Below, in pieces: positions 30,288-38,504 of a DNA stretch of 64,000 nucleotides. This stretch comes from Thermus aquaticus (GTDB taxonomy: Bacteria > Deinococcota > Deinococci > Deinococcales > Thermaceae): assembly GCF_001280255.1 (NCBI RefSeq), contig NZ_LHCI01000106.1, positions 1,811,228 through 1,875,227 of the forward strand, read 5' to 3'. The translations under genes and the position numbers were made by a program. The notes under the pieces are model-generated. The model was not told the origin of the DNA. It saw only the letters and a program-made list of their open reading frames with translations, and made no database searches. Position 1 is the first letter of the stretch, and each line of letters starts with the position of its first letter.

Positions 30288-30615
30288 GCGCCTCCAGGGA
30301 GCGGATCAGGGCCCCCAGGGGCTCGGCCTTGGGGGAGGCGATGAGGACCAGCTCCAGCCAGGCCTGCTCCAGAATCTCCTTGACCTCGTCCAGGCCCTCC
30401 CCGCCCCAGGCCTGGCCCAGGGCCGCCGCCTGGAGCATCTCCTGGAGGCGGCGGTTCTCCTCCTCCATCCGCCTTAGGTACCACCCCAGGCGGAGGGCCT
30501 CCATCTCGGCGTGGACGAGCTTGCTCTGGAGCTCGGCGATCTTGCGGTTCTCCGCCTCTACCTTGGCCCGAAGGGGGGCCATGCGGCGCTCCAGCTCGTC
30601 GTCCCAGTGGAGCAT
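30262..30615 (-). CDS. Small coiled-coil protein, function unknown
   Basis: This 117-residue protein has a long charged helical region (about residues 5-65, rich in Glu, Arg and Leu, no Pro) and an amphipathic C-terminal half. No family is recognised. Its end overlaps the convergent thioesterase by 26 nt. Codon use is like its neighbours. Confidence 0.55.
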   Translation of the reverse strand: MLHWDDELERRMAPLRAKVEAENRKIAELQSKLVHAEMEALRLGWYLRRMEEENRRLQEMLQAAALGQAWGGEGLDEVKEILEQAWLELVLIASPKAEPLGALIRSLEALKAWQSPR

Positions 30616-30672
30616 GGGTCTATTTTAGGTTCGCCCCTGGGAAGAAGGTGTGACGTGCGCACATGAGAACCC

Positions 30673-31590
30673 TTAGAACTCAAAAAAGGCGGGTACGAAC
30701 TCATACCCCTCCCCCTGGCGTCGGATGCGCCCCAGGGCTGGCCAGGGAAAGTGGTAGGCGGTGACCAGGCTCCGCTCCTCGGCCACCCTTTGGAAAAGCC
30801 GGGCCCGGGTGCGCACCGCCTCGGCCTTGTCCATGTCAAAGCCCAGGTAAGCCTGAGAAAAGCGTAAAGAGAGAAGGTAATGCCCAGCGGCGTCCCCGAA
30901 GACGAAAAGCTTCTGGCCTTGGGAGGCCACCTCGAGGCTCATGTGCCCCGGGGTGTGGCCGTAGGAGGCCACCGCGCGCACGCCGGGGAGGATCTCCTCC
31001 CCCTCTTTCACGGCCCGAATGCGCTCCTTTAGGGGCACCAGGGTACGGTTCACCGCTGGAGAAGGGTTCTTAAGCCAGTAGTCTAGGTCCACCTCCCCCA
31101 TAAGGTAGGCGGCCCGGGGGAAGGCGGGGCGACCCTCCCCGTCCACCAAACCCCCGATGTGGTCGGGGTGGCCGTGTGTGAGGAAGACGTGGGTGATGTC
31201 CTCGGGAGCGTAGCCCGCCAGCTCCAAATGGGCGAGGAGCCGCCCGCCGGCGGCCACGCCCCGCCCCGTGTCCACCAAAAGCCGGGCCTCCCCCAGGTCC
31301 AAAAGCACGGGGTTAAAGTTGTTGCGGGTGGCCTCGGGGTTCAGGAAGTTTTCCTCCAAGGTGCGGCGGAAGGCCTCCTGGAGCTCCGGGTTAGCCCCCC
31401 AGTTGGGCAGTAGAGGCCCAGGAGGCGACTGCCCGTCGGAAAGGACGATGGCGGCCACGCCACCTAGGGAAAACCGGTAAAACCCACCCCCATTCACCCC
31501 CTTAGGAGACCGCCCTTGGGCTTGCCCCCCGAGGAACAGCCCCGAAAACAAAAGGCCTCCCGTGGCCTGGATAAAGGTTCTGCGCTTCAT
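30673..31590 (-). CDS. Metallo-beta-lactamase-fold hydrolase with Tat signal
   Basis: This 305-residue exported protein has an N-terminal twin-arginine signal (KRRTFIQATGGLLFSGLFLGG). The zinc motif LTHGHPDHIGG and later His and Asp residues (YGHTPGHMS, FGDAAGH) give a binuclear site like that of lactonases and related MBL enzymes. It is folded before export if Tat is used. The ATG at 31590 has AAGGGG upstream; a TTG 18 nt earlier is less likely. The gene follows the VWA gene by 22 nt. Confidence 0.85.
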   Translation of the reverse strand: MKRRTFIQATGGLLFSGLFLGGQAQGRSPKGVNGGGFYRFSLGGVAAIVLSDGQSPPGPLLPNWGANPELQEAFRRTLEENFLNPEATRNNFNPVLLDLGEARLLVDTGRGVAAGGRLLAHLELAGYAPEDITHVFLTHGHPDHIGGLVDGEGRPAFPRAAYLMGEVDLDYWLKNPSPAVNRTLVPLKERIRAVKEGEEILPGVRAVASYGHTPGHMSLEVASQGQKLFVFGDAAGHYLLSLRFSQAYLGFDMDKAEAVRTRARLFQRVAEERSLVTAYHFPWPALGRIRRQGEGYEFVPAFFEF

Positions 31591-31612
31591 GCTTGCCCCC
31601 TTGAGCAAGAGG

Positions 31613-33748
31613 CTACGCCTGGGAGGCCTCCCAGAATGTGACCCGGCCCACCCGCCCCTCCCAAACCCTCTCCAGCAAGAAGAGGACCAGGGCCAGGGCC
31701 AGCAGGTAGGGCCTAAGGGGAAGGGAAGCGGTGGCCCTTCTGGGAAGCTCTTCCAGGGTGAGGAGCCGCCCCCCGCTCCCCTCGGCCAGGGCCTTTAGGT
31801 TCCCCTCCCCGTCCCTTGGGGTCCACTCCCCGGGGAGGGGAAGGGCCAGGGGGAGGCGGAGCTTTCCCGAAAGCAAAACGCCTTCCTCCCGGAGGACGGC
31901 CTCGTACCTGAGGGGCCCCGTGGGCACCAAGGGAACCTCCTTCCCGCCCACCAGAACCTGGGGAGCCTCGAGGCGGCCCAGGACCACCGCCCGCACCCCC
32001 TCCCCCTCGGGGTAGGCGTAAAGGGCCAGGGCCCTCTGCCCCCCGGCCAGGTAGCGGGCCAGGCCCCCCAGGAAGGGGGCGGCCCCCTCCCAGCCCTTCC
32101 AGGAGCGGGAGAGGTCGGTGGCCAGGGCGGCCACCCTCCCCTCCCCCCGCTCCCCCAGGGCCAGGAGGGCCCGGTCCCCGCTCTTTAGGACCACCTGGGC
32201 CCAGGGCTCGGCCCGGGCAGGGAGAAGCACGGAGAGGGGCGGGAAGGCGAAGCCCTCGGTGAGGGGGTGGGAGAGGGCCTCCACGGGAAAGCGCCCTTCC
32301 AGACTTTCCCCTTGGAAGACCTCCTGCCCCTCCTTGAGGAAGAGGCGGGGAAGCTCCTGGGGCGTGGCCGCCCGGTAGAACCGCCCCCCGCCCCTTTGGG
32401 CCAGGGCCTCGAGGAAGGCGGCGTCGGCGTCCGGGCCCAGGGCCAGGGCGCTCACCTCAACCCCGGCGGTGGCGGCCAGGGCCAGGATGGGCTCCTTGGG
32501 GTCGGCGATGAGGCCGTCCGTGAGTACCAAGACCGCCTTCCGCTCCACGGGCACATCCTCAAGGAGGCGGAGGGCCTCGCGGAAGGCCCCGCCCAGGACC
32601 GTCCCCCCACCCGCCCGCAGGGAGAGGAGGAGGCTTTCCGCCTCCTTCTTGCCCTGGGCGGTCATGGGCCTGGGGGGAAAGAGGACCCTGGGACTGGAGC
32701 TAAAGAGGACCACCCCCAGGTAGTCCTCAGGGGCGGCGCTTCTGACGAGCTCCAAAGCCCCCGCCACCGCCATGGCCAGCTTCTCCCCCTCCATGCTCCC
32801 CGAGACGTCCAGCACCAGGACCAAAGCCGCCCCCTTCCGCCCCAGGGGCTTCAGGGGAAGGTCCTCCGGCAGGGCCCGGTCCCAGCCGCCAAAGAAGAGG
32901 CCCTTGGGGGTGGCGGTGAAGAGGAGGCCGCCCCCCCGGCGCAGGTAGTCCCTGAGGGCTTCTGGGGCCCCCGGGGGCAGGTCCAGGACCCCCAGGCCCA
33001 CGGCCACCAGGTCCGCCTCCAGGGGAAGCCGGAAGGCCTCCTCCACCAAAAAGCCCTGGGCCTCCAGGTACCGGGCGAGGGCGGGGTCCCCCAGGACCAG
33101 GGCCCTGGCGCGGTCGGCGGGGGCCAGGCGGGCTTTGGCCTCGCTCCTTCCCCAAGGACCTTCCGCCACGGCCCGCACCTCCGCCTCCCCCGTCAGGGGA
33201 AAGGCGTAGGTGAGGACCCGCCGCCCCTCCACCCGAAGCCGCCGCTCCCAAGGGCCCGCCGGGCCCTCCACCCGGAGGCGGGCCTCGGCGGGGCGGGGGG
33301 CCTCGAGGACCACCCCCACCCCCACGGTCTCCCCCAAAAAGGGGTAAGGGGGCGGGACCAGGCGCAGGTCCACGTGGGCCTTGGGGGGGACGTAGAGGGC
33401 GTCCAAAGGAAAGGGCGGGGGGACAGGGGAAAAAAGGCCGTCGGAGACCAGGACCACCCGGCTTGGCCGGAGCCTCAGGGCCTCCTGGAAGGCCGCCCTC
33501 AGGTCCGTCCTCTCCCCCAGGTCCAGCCGCCTGGCCGTGGGAGAGGGCAAAAGGACCGCCCGCTCGGCGAAGGCCACGTAGGTGGCCTCCCGGGGAAGGC
33601 GCCCGGCCAGGGCGAAGACGCCCTCCCTCGCCGAGGGGGAGAAGTCCAGGAGGTAGACCACCCGGCCCGGCAGGGGAAGCCTCGGGTCCAAGGCCGCAAG
33701 GAGAAGGAGGAGAAGAACAAGCCCCCGCAAAACCGGGACCCTGCCCAC
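31613..33748 (-). CDS. Membrane-anchored von Willebrand factor A domain protein
   Basis: This 711-residue protein has N-terminal and C-terminal hydrophobic helices (about 8-20 and 678-695). The central VWA domain has the MIDAS motif DVSGSM with later Thr and Asp (LTDGL). Flanking beta-rich and amidotransferase-like regions resemble BatA/BatB-type or glutamine-amidotransferase-like membrane proteins. It probably displays a metal-dependent adhesion or complex-assembly domain outside the cell. It starts 4 nt after ribBA, so it is in the riboflavin transcript, with no obvious functional link. Confidence 0.8.
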   Translation of the reverse strand: MGRVPVLRGLVLLLLLLAALDPRLPLPGRVVYLLDFSPSAREGVFALAGRLPREATYVAFAERAVLLPSPTARRLDLGERTDLRAAFQEALRLRPSRVVLVSDGLFSPVPPPFPLDALYVPPKAHVDLRLVPPPYPFLGETVGVGVVLEAPRPAEARLRVEGPAGPWERRLRVEGRRVLTYAFPLTGEAEVRAVAEGPWGRSEAKARLAPADRARALVLGDPALARYLEAQGFLVEEAFRLPLEADLVAVGLGVLDLPPGAPEALRDYLRRGGGLLFTATPKGLFFGGWDRALPEDLPLKPLGRKGAALVLVLDVSGSMEGEKLAMAVAGALELVRSAAPEDYLGVVLFSSSPRVLFPPRPMTAQGKKEAESLLLSLRAGGGTVLGGAFREALRLLEDVPVERKAVLVLTDGLIADPKEPILALAATAGVEVSALALGPDADAAFLEALAQRGGGRFYRAATPQELPRLFLKEGQEVFQGESLEGRFPVEALSHPLTEGFAFPPLSVLLPARAEPWAQVVLKSGDRALLALGERGEGRVAALATDLSRSWKGWEGAAPFLGGLARYLAGGQRALALYAYPEGEGVRAVVLGRLEAPQVLVGGKEVPLVPTGPLRYEAVLREEGVLLSGKLRLPLALPLPGEWTPRDGEGNLKALAEGSGGRLLTLEELPRRATASLPLRPYLLALALVLFLLERVWEGRVGRVTFWEASQA

Positions 33749-33752
33749 GGCC

Positions 33753-34952
33753 TCAGTCCATCCAGTGGCCCAGCTTCTCCTTCTTGGCCTGGAGGTAGCG
33801 CTCGTTGTGGGGGTTGTCCCCGGCCCTTAAGGGGACGCGCTCCACGATCTCTATGCCGAAGCCGGAAAGGGCCTTCACCTTTCTCGGGTTGTTGGTGAGA
33901 AGGCGCATCTTCCGTACCCCCAGGTCGTAGAGGATCTGGGCCCCCACCCCGTAGTCCCTTAGGTCCGGGGGAAAGCCCAGGGCCAGGTTGGCCTCCACCG
34001 TGTCCAGGCCCTGGTCCTGGAGGTGGTAGGCCCGGATCTTGTTGACGAGGCCAATCCCCCGCCCCTCCTGCCTCAGGTAGACCAGGACCCCCTTGCCCTC
34101 CTGGGCGATCCGCTCCATGGCCAGGTCCCTTTGGAAGCCGCAGTCGCACCTCAGGGAGTGGAGGGCGTCCCCGGTGAGGCACTCCGAGTGCATGCGCACC
34201 AAGACGGGCTCCTCGGGGTCCCAGCTCCCCATGACCAAGGCGGCGTGCTCCTCCCCCGTGAGGGTGTCCCGGTAGCCCAGGATGCGAAACTCCCCGAATC
34301 GGGTGGGAAGCGTGGCCTCGGCCTCCCGGCGCACGTAGAGGTCGCCCTTCAGAAGCCGGTAGCGGATGAGGTCGGCGATGGTCCCCACCTTGAGGCCGTG
34401 CCTCCTGGCGAACTCCAAGAGGTCGGGCAGGCGGGCCATGGTGCCGTCCTCCTTGAGGATCTCAATGAGGCTTCCCACCGGGGTTAAGCCCGCCAGGCGC
34501 AGGAGGTCCACCGTGGCCTCGGTGTGCCCGGCCCGGCGCAGGACTCCCCCGGGCCTGGCCACCAAGGGGAAGACGTGCCCCGGGCGGCGGAAGTCCTGGG
34601 GCCTGGCCTCGGGATCGGCCAGAAGCCGGATGGTGGCCGCCCGCTCAAAGGCGGAGATGCCGGTGGTGGTGCCCCGGGCGTCCACGCTCACCGTGAAGCG
34701 GGTCCCCTGAGGGTCCTGGTTCCTTTCCACCATGAGGGGAAGGTCCAGGGCCTTGGCCCGCTCCTCCGGCATGGCCACGCAGAGGAGGCCCCGGCACTCC
34801 CGGAGCATGAAGTTCACCCACTCCGGGGTCACGTGCTCCGCCGCCATGATGAGGTCGCCCTCGTTCTCCCGGTCCTCGTCGTCCACCAGGATCACCGGGC
34901 GGCCCTGGCGGAGTTCCTCTAAGAGTTCCTTGACGCCCGCAAGTCCCTCCAT
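33753..34952 (-). CDS. ribBA: Bifunctional DHBP synthase / GTP cyclohydrolase II
   Basis: This 399-residue fusion begins the two branches of riboflavin synthesis. The RibB part (to about residue 200) has DDEDRENEGDLIMAAE and the RPGHVFPL motif; the RibA part has HSECLTGDALHSLRCDCGFQ with the zinc cysteines and RQEGRGIGLVNK. Either the ATG at 34952 or the GTG just before it (34955, overlapping the ribE stop) may start translation. It follows ribD and ribE. Confidence 0.95.
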   Translation of the reverse strand: MEGLAGVKELLEELRQGRPVILVDDEDRENEGDLIMAAEHVTPEWVNFMLRECRGLLCVAMPEERAKALDLPLMVERNQDPQGTRFTVSVDARGTTTGISAFERAATIRLLADPEARPQDFRRPGHVFPLVARPGGVLRRAGHTEATVDLLRLAGLTPVGSLIEILKEDGTMARLPDLLEFARRHGLKVGTIADLIRYRLLKGDLYVRREAEATLPTRFGEFRILGYRDTLTGEEHAALVMGSWDPEEPVLVRMHSECLTGDALHSLRCDCGFQRDLAMERIAQEGKGVLVYLRQEGRGIGLVNKIRAYHLQDQGLDTVEANLALGFPPDLRDYGVGAQILYDLGVRKMRLLTNNPRKVKALSGFGIEIVERVPLRAGDNPHNERYLQAKKEKLGHWMD

Positions 34953-35536
34953 CACGCCCTCCCCACAAGCCTTTCCAGATACCGGGCGATGAGGTCCACC
35001 TCCAGGTTCACCCCATCCCCCACCCTCAGGCCCCCCAGGTTGGTCACGGCCAGGGTGTGGGGGATGAGGGTCACGAAGAAGGCCTCGCCCGCAAGGCCCG
35101 CCACCGTGAGGGAGACCCCGTTCAGGGCCACGCTCCCCTTCTCGGCGATGTAGCGGGCGTACTCCGCAGGGGGCCTAAAGAAGTAGTCCTTGGCCCCCGG
35201 GGCCTCCCGCACCTCCACCAGCTCCGCCACCCCGTCCACGTGCCCGGTGACGAAGTGGCCGCCCAGGCGGTCCCCCACCTTGAGGGCCCGTTCCAGGTTG
35301 GGGCGGTGGCCCACCCGCCAGGTGGGGGCGGTGCGCCTCAGGGTCTCCTGGGCCAGCTCCACCCAAAACCCCTCCCCGTCCACGGCGACGGCGGTGAGGC
35401 AGGCCCCGTCCACGGCGATGGAGTCCCCCACCTTCAGGTCCTCGAGGACCTTCTTTGCCCCTATCCGCACCCTCAGGAAGGGGCCTTCCTGCACCTCCAG
35501 AACCACGCCCGTTTCCTCTACCAGTCCGGTGAACAT
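34952..35536 (-). CDS. ribE: Riboflavin synthase alpha subunit
   Basis: This 194-residue enzyme dismutates two lumazine molecules to riboflavin. It has two repeated lumazine-binding barrels, starting MFTGLVEETG, with DGACLT and GHFVTGHVDG in repeat-equivalent places and NGVSLTV in the second. The ATG at 35536 shares one base with the ribD stop (TGATG). The upstream in-frame codons belong to ribD. Confidence 0.95.
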   Translation of the reverse strand: MFTGLVEETGVVLEVQEGPFLRVRIGAKKVLEDLKVGDSIAVDGACLTAVAVDGEGFWVELAQETLRRTAPTWRVGHRPNLERALKVGDRLGGHFVTGHVDGVAELVEVREAPGAKDYFFRPPAEYARYIAEKGSVALNGVSLTVAGLAGEAFFVTLIPHTLAVTNLGGLRVGDGVNLEVDLIARYLERLVGRA

Positions 35537-36669
35537 CACCCCTCCAGGTACGCCTCCAGCCAAAGGTCATCGCCCAGCCACTCCCGGCGGTGAAGGCGAA
35601 GCCTAAGGGCCTCCGCCATCCGCTGCACGCCAAAGCCCTCAAGAAGGCCCCGCCCCTCCCCCAGAAGCTTGGGGGCCAGGAAGAGGGCCAGCTTGTCCAC
35701 CAGCCCCCTGGCCAAAAAGGCCCCGGCAAGCCCTGGGCCGCCCTCCAGAAGCACCCCGTCTATCCCCTCCGCCCGCAAAAGGGCCAAGGCCCTTTCCGGG
35801 CTCACCCGCCCCCCCTCCCGGGGAAGCTCCTCCACCCGGGCCCCGGCGGCCTCTAGGGCCTTAAGCCGCTCCTTGGGGGCCCCCTCCCCCGCCAGGATGA
35901 GGACCCTGGCCCGCTCCCCCCGGGGGCCAGGGCGGAAGAGGCGGGCCGTGGGCGGCGTGCGGGCCTCGGTGTCCAGGACCACCTTCAGGGGGTCCCGGAG
36001 GGGCGGGGGCTCCAGCATGAGGGGGAAGGGGCGGAAGTCCGGCTCCCGCACGGTGAGGGCGGGGTCGTCCTGAAGGACGGTCCCCACCCCCACCATGACG
36101 GCGGGGAGCCACTGCCGGTAGGCGTGGGCCACCCGGCGGCTCGCCTCGGAGGAGACGTAGCGGGCATCCCCCAGGCGCGTGGCCACCCGCCCGTCCAGGG
36201 TGAGGGCCGCCTTTAGGAGGACGAAGGGGCGGCCCCTCCTTAGGGCGGTGAAGAAGGCCTCGTTCTGATCCTGGGCCTCCTGCTCCAATAGCCCCGCCTC
36301 CACCGCCACCCCGGCCGCAAGGAGCCTGGCCATGCCCCCCTGGGCCAGGGGGTTGGGGTCCCGGGCCGCCAGGACCACCCGGGCCACCCCCGCCCGGATC
36401 AGGGCCAGGGAGCAGGGGGGGGTGCGGCCGTGGTGGTCGCAGGGCTCCAGGCTCACATACACCGTGGCCCCGCGGGCCCGCTCCCCGGCGGCCTCGAGGG
36501 CCAGCGCCTCGGCGTGGGGGGCCCCCGCCCTGGGGTGGTACCCCTCCCCCACGATCTCCCCGTCCCGCACCACCACCGCCCCCACCAGAGGGTTGGGGTG
36601 GGTGTGGCCCCGGGCCCTTTCGGCGATCTGCAGGGCTCTTCGCAAAAAACGCTCGTCCAGGTCGCGCAA
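35536..36669 (-). CDS. ribD: Bifunctional riboflavin biosynthesis deaminase/reductase
   Basis: This 377-residue protein has a deaminase domain with the zinc motif (HAEALAL, then PCDHHGRTPPC) and a C-terminal reductase domain (LLKAALTLDGRVA, LLEGGPGLAGAFL). I place the start at TTG 36669-36667 because AAGGAGG lies 4 nt before it; an ATG at 36687 is inside the FMN riboswitch stem and would use no ribosome site. The family normally begins a few residues before DERFLRRAL, which fits. First gene of ribD-ribE-ribBA. Confidence 0.9.
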   Translation of the reverse strand: MRDLDERFLRRALQIAERARGHTHPNPLVGAVVVRDGEIVGEGYHPRAGAPHAEALALEAAGERARGATVYVSLEPCDHHGRTPPCSLALIRAGVARVVLAARDPNPLAQGGMARLLAAGVAVEAGLLEQEAQDQNEAFFTALRRGRPFVLLKAALTLDGRVATRLGDARYVSSEASRRVAHAYRQWLPAVMVGVGTVLQDDPALTVREPDFRPFPLMLEPPPLRDPLKVVLDTEARTPPTARLFRPGPRGERARVLILAGEGAPKERLKALEAAGARVEELPREGGRVSPERALALLRAEGIDGVLLEGGPGLAGAFLARGLVDKLALFLAPKLLGEGRGLLEGFGVQRMAEALRLRLHRREWLGDDLWLEAYLEG

Positions 36670-36673
36670 ACGC

Positions 36674-36790
36674 CCTCCTTCTCCCATCCGGACTTTCACC
36701 GTCGGCCCCGGAGTTCCACCGGGTCGGGCCCCAGAGGGGCTTCGCGGGCTTTCACCGCCGGTGGGGACTTCCACCCCGCCCCGAAGGAGG
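36674..36790 (-). promoter_or_regulatory. FMN riboswitch (RFN element)
   Basis: On the minus strand the conserved RFN pieces occur in order: TTCGGGGCGGGGTG, CCCACCGGCGGT, AAGCCCGCGA and GGCCGACGGTGAAAGTCCG. The closing P1 stem is a perfect 8-bp pairing of 36783-36790 with 36674-36681. The 3' strand of P1 contains the ribD ribosome site AAGGAGG, so FMN binding should hide it and stop translation. It starts 31 nt after vapC. Confidence 0.95.
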
Positions 36791-36821
36791 TGCCACAGGC
36801 ACCAAACCCAGTCTACCGGGC

Positions 36822-37262
36822 CTAAAGGGGGGAAGTGTGGGGGTGGACCACTTCCAGCCCCTCCCCCTGGGCCAGGACCAGAAAGTGGGCGTCCAGGGTC
36901 AGCACCGGGGCCTGCCACAGGAGTCCGGTGGCCGCCACCAGGGCATCGGTGAGGCCCAGGGGAAGGTCCCGGTAACGCAAAAGCATGCGGTGAGCGTGGG
37001 ACAGAGCCTCCGCATCCCAATGGGCCAGGAAAAACCCCGCCTCCAGGTCCTCCAAAAAGCGCAGCAGAGGCTTCAACCCCAGGCGCTTTTCCAAAAGATA
37101 ACCCACCTCGGCCAAAATCGCCGCGGGAAGGACAAGGGGCCCAGGGAATCTGGCCACCTGCCCCTTCACCCAGCCGTGATCGGGGTCCAGGCGGTTCACC
37201 CAGGCGAAAACCGCCGAGGTATCCAAAACCAAGGCCCAGAGGCCCTTTTCAGGAAGGTTCAC
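36822..37262 (-). CDS. vapC: PIN-domain toxin VapC
   Basis: This 146-residue PIN ribonuclease has the acidic residues in order: LVLDTSAVF, ILAEVGYLL, LTDALVAA and LTLDAHFLV. The GTG start at 37262 overlaps the antitoxin gene by 14 nt. It is the toxin of a type II pair and cleaves RNA, in other species often tRNA or rRNA. The longer open frame upstream lies inside vapB. Confidence 0.85.
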   Translation of the reverse strand: MNLPEKGLWALVLDTSAVFAWVNRLDPDHGWVKGQVARFPGPLVLPAAILAEVGYLLEKRLGLKPLLRFLEDLEAGFFLAHWDAEALSHAHRMLLRYRDLPLGLTDALVAATGLLWQAPVLTLDAHFLVLAQGEGLEVVHPHTSPL

Positions 37263-37479
37263 GCCCCTCCTTGCCCCAGGCCGCCTCCAGCCAGGCCTCG
37301 GCGCCACGCCCCGTCAGCTCAGGGTCCTCCCCGGCCCCCAAGGACCTGGATGCGGGCCGGGAGAGGTAGCGCTCAAGGGCCTCCCGGACAAGCTCAGCCT
37401 GGGAGCGCCCCTCCTGCCTGGCCCGCATCTCCAAGAGGCGCTTTAACCTCTGGGGAAGGTACAGCGTGGTCTTTTCCAT
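37249..37479 (-). CDS. vapB: Ribbon-helix-helix antitoxin VapB
   Basis: This 76-residue protein starts with a ribbon-helix-helix DNA-binding fold (TTLYLPQRLKRLLEMRA, then SQAELVREALERYL). The C-terminal half would wrap the VapC toxin. A TAGTAT -10 lies 6 nt before the ATG, so the pair is probably transcribed leaderless and repressed by its own product at the TATGG repeats over the start. Confidence 0.85.
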   Translation of the reverse strand: MEKTTLYLPQRLKRLLEMRARQEGRSQAELVREALERYLSRPASRSLGAGEDPELTGRGAEAWLEAAWGKEGREPS

Positions 37480-37496
37480 ACCGCCATACTACCATA
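37476..37496 (-). promoter_or_regulatory. vapBC promoter and three TATGG repeats
   Basis: On the minus strand TATGG occurs three times with exact 8-nt spacing (plus-strand CCATA at 37476, 37484 and 37492). The -10 TAGTAT (37486-37491) lies between them and the last repeat includes the start codon. The layout fits an autoregulatory operator for an RHH dimer. Confidence 0.5.
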
Positions 37497-37506
37497 CAAG
37501 GGGCCA

Positions 37507-37531
37507 AAAGAAAAAGGTGCCTTTCGGCACC
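37507..37531 (-). terminator. Rho-independent terminator of tmRNA
   Basis: A GGTGCC/GGCACC stem with a GAAA tetraloop is followed on the minus strand by a T-rich run. It ends 4 nt after the tmRNA CCA. Confidence 0.85.
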
Positions 37532-37535
37532 CTTT

Positions 37536-37908
37536 TGGTGGAGGTGGGGGGAGTTGAACCCCCGTCCGAAGGTCTCTACGGCGGGCCTCTACGCGCGTAG
37601 TCCGCGTTTTAGGTGTCCCCCTGGCTTAGCCCGCGGACGGGCGGCCAGGGGCGAGCCCCCTTGCGCTTCGCCTGGGGTTAGGGGGCGTGGCCCCAGGCTA
37701 GCCGGGTTTGTGTCCCCGCATCCGGTGAGCCCCCGGCAGGGCCACCGGGCGAGGTCGCGGTCATTAAGCCGCGAGAGCAGCAGGCTTGTTGGCCTTTGTG
37801 GTTTCGCGGGTTTTTACGGTCACGCCCTTTTGGGCGTACCTACGAGGCCACCCGCACCTCGGCGCGCAACCCTGCCTTCGACGACCCCCGTCGAGACCGT
37901 TCACCCCC
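37536..37908 (-). ncRNA. ssrA: tmRNA
   Basis: About 373 nt. The tRNA-like ends pair (GGGGGTG with CACCTCC, then ACCA encoded), and the T arm GACGGGGGTTCAACTCCCCC is at the 3' end. The 5' part begins GGGGGTGAACGGTCTCGACGG. The tag frame ends Ala-Leu-Ala-Ala-stop at GCTCTCGCGGCTTAATGA, followed by several pseudoknot-like GC stems. It rescues stalled ribosomes with SmpB, which is not in this window. Confidence 0.95.
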
Positions 37909-37910
37909 AT

Positions 37911-37945
37911 GTGCCTTGGCCGGACTCGGACCGGCAACCTTGAGT
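37911..37945 (-). other. tRNA-like T-arm fragment upstream of tmRNA
   Basis: On the minus strand GCCGG, a 7-nt TCCGAGT loop and CCGGC form a T-arm-like hairpin, followed by CAAGGC as if the 3' side of an acceptor stem. No matching D or anticodon arms are found upstream and CCA is not encoded. It is either a decayed tRNA 3' half or part of the tmRNA leader. Confidence 0.35.
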
Positions 37946-37958
37946 GTATCAGGCTAAA

Positions 37959-37992
37959 GGCCTTGTGGTCAAGGCCCCCTTGGGTGTACACT
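37959..37992 (+). promoter_or_regulatory. Probable promoter of the rimP-nusA-infB operon
   Basis: TTGTGG (37963-37968) and TACACT (37987-37992) are 18 bp apart, with TG before the -10. A perfect GGCCTT/AAGGCC hairpin (37959-37976) overlaps the -35. Downstream, CACTGG-GG-CCAGTG and a CCCTTC/GAAGGG hairpin lie in the leader before rimP. Confidence 0.45.
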
Positions 37993-38070
37993 GGGGCCAG
38001 TGCTCCCAAGGGAGGGGGGTGGGTGTAAGCCCACCCTTCCTTTGTGAAGGGGGCCAGCAGGAGGTGCCGG

Positions 38071-38496
38071 GTGGACCTTTGGCGGTTGGTGGAAGAAGCG
38101 GTGGAACCTTTGGACCTCGAGGTCCTAGAGGTCAAGGAGGCCCCGGGAGAGGTCCTGGTGCGGCTTGAGCGCAAGGACGAGAAGCCCATCACCGTGGCCG
38201 ATCTGGAGCGGGCCAGCCGCCACATTGAGGCGGTCTTGGACCGGGAGGACCCCATCCCCGGGAGCTACCGCCTTCTGGTGGAGTCCCCAGGTCCCAAAAG
38301 GCCCCTTTTCACCCGCCGCCACTTTGAGCGCTTCCAGGGGCTAAAGGCCAAGGTCCCGGGCCCGGAGGGCTTCGTGGGGAGGATCCTCCGGGTGGAAGGG
38401 GACGAGGTGGTCTTCCAGGTGGGCTCCCTGGAGAAGCGCCTCACCCTGGGCACCTTCCGCGCCACCCTGGCCGAATGGCCTGAGGAGCCCAGATAG
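38071..38496 (+). CDS. rimP: Ribosome maturation factor RimP
   Basis: This 141-residue protein acts in 30S assembly. It has the N-terminal alpha/beta domain (EPLDLEVLEVKEAPGEVLV, ASRHIEAVLD, YRLLVESPGPKRPL) and a small C-terminal SH3-like barrel. The GTG at 38071 is chosen because GGAGG lies 8 nt upstream; an in-frame GTG at 38044 would add nine residues foreign to the family. First gene of rimP-nusA-ylxR-infB. Confidence 0.92.
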   Translation: MDLWRLVEEAVEPLDLEVLEVKEAPGEVLVRLERKDEKPITVADLERASRHIEAVLDREDPIPGSYRLLVESPGPKRPLFTRRHFERFQGLKAKVPGPEGFVGRILRVEGDEVVFQVGSLEKRLTLGTFRATLAEWPEEPR

Positions 38497-38504
38497 GAGG
38501 AAGG

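Noticed and set aside
37911-37992. Complete tRNA gene upstream of tmRNA
   Set aside because: Only the T arm and part of the acceptor fit; no D arm, no anticodon arm of normal size and no CCA could be folded.
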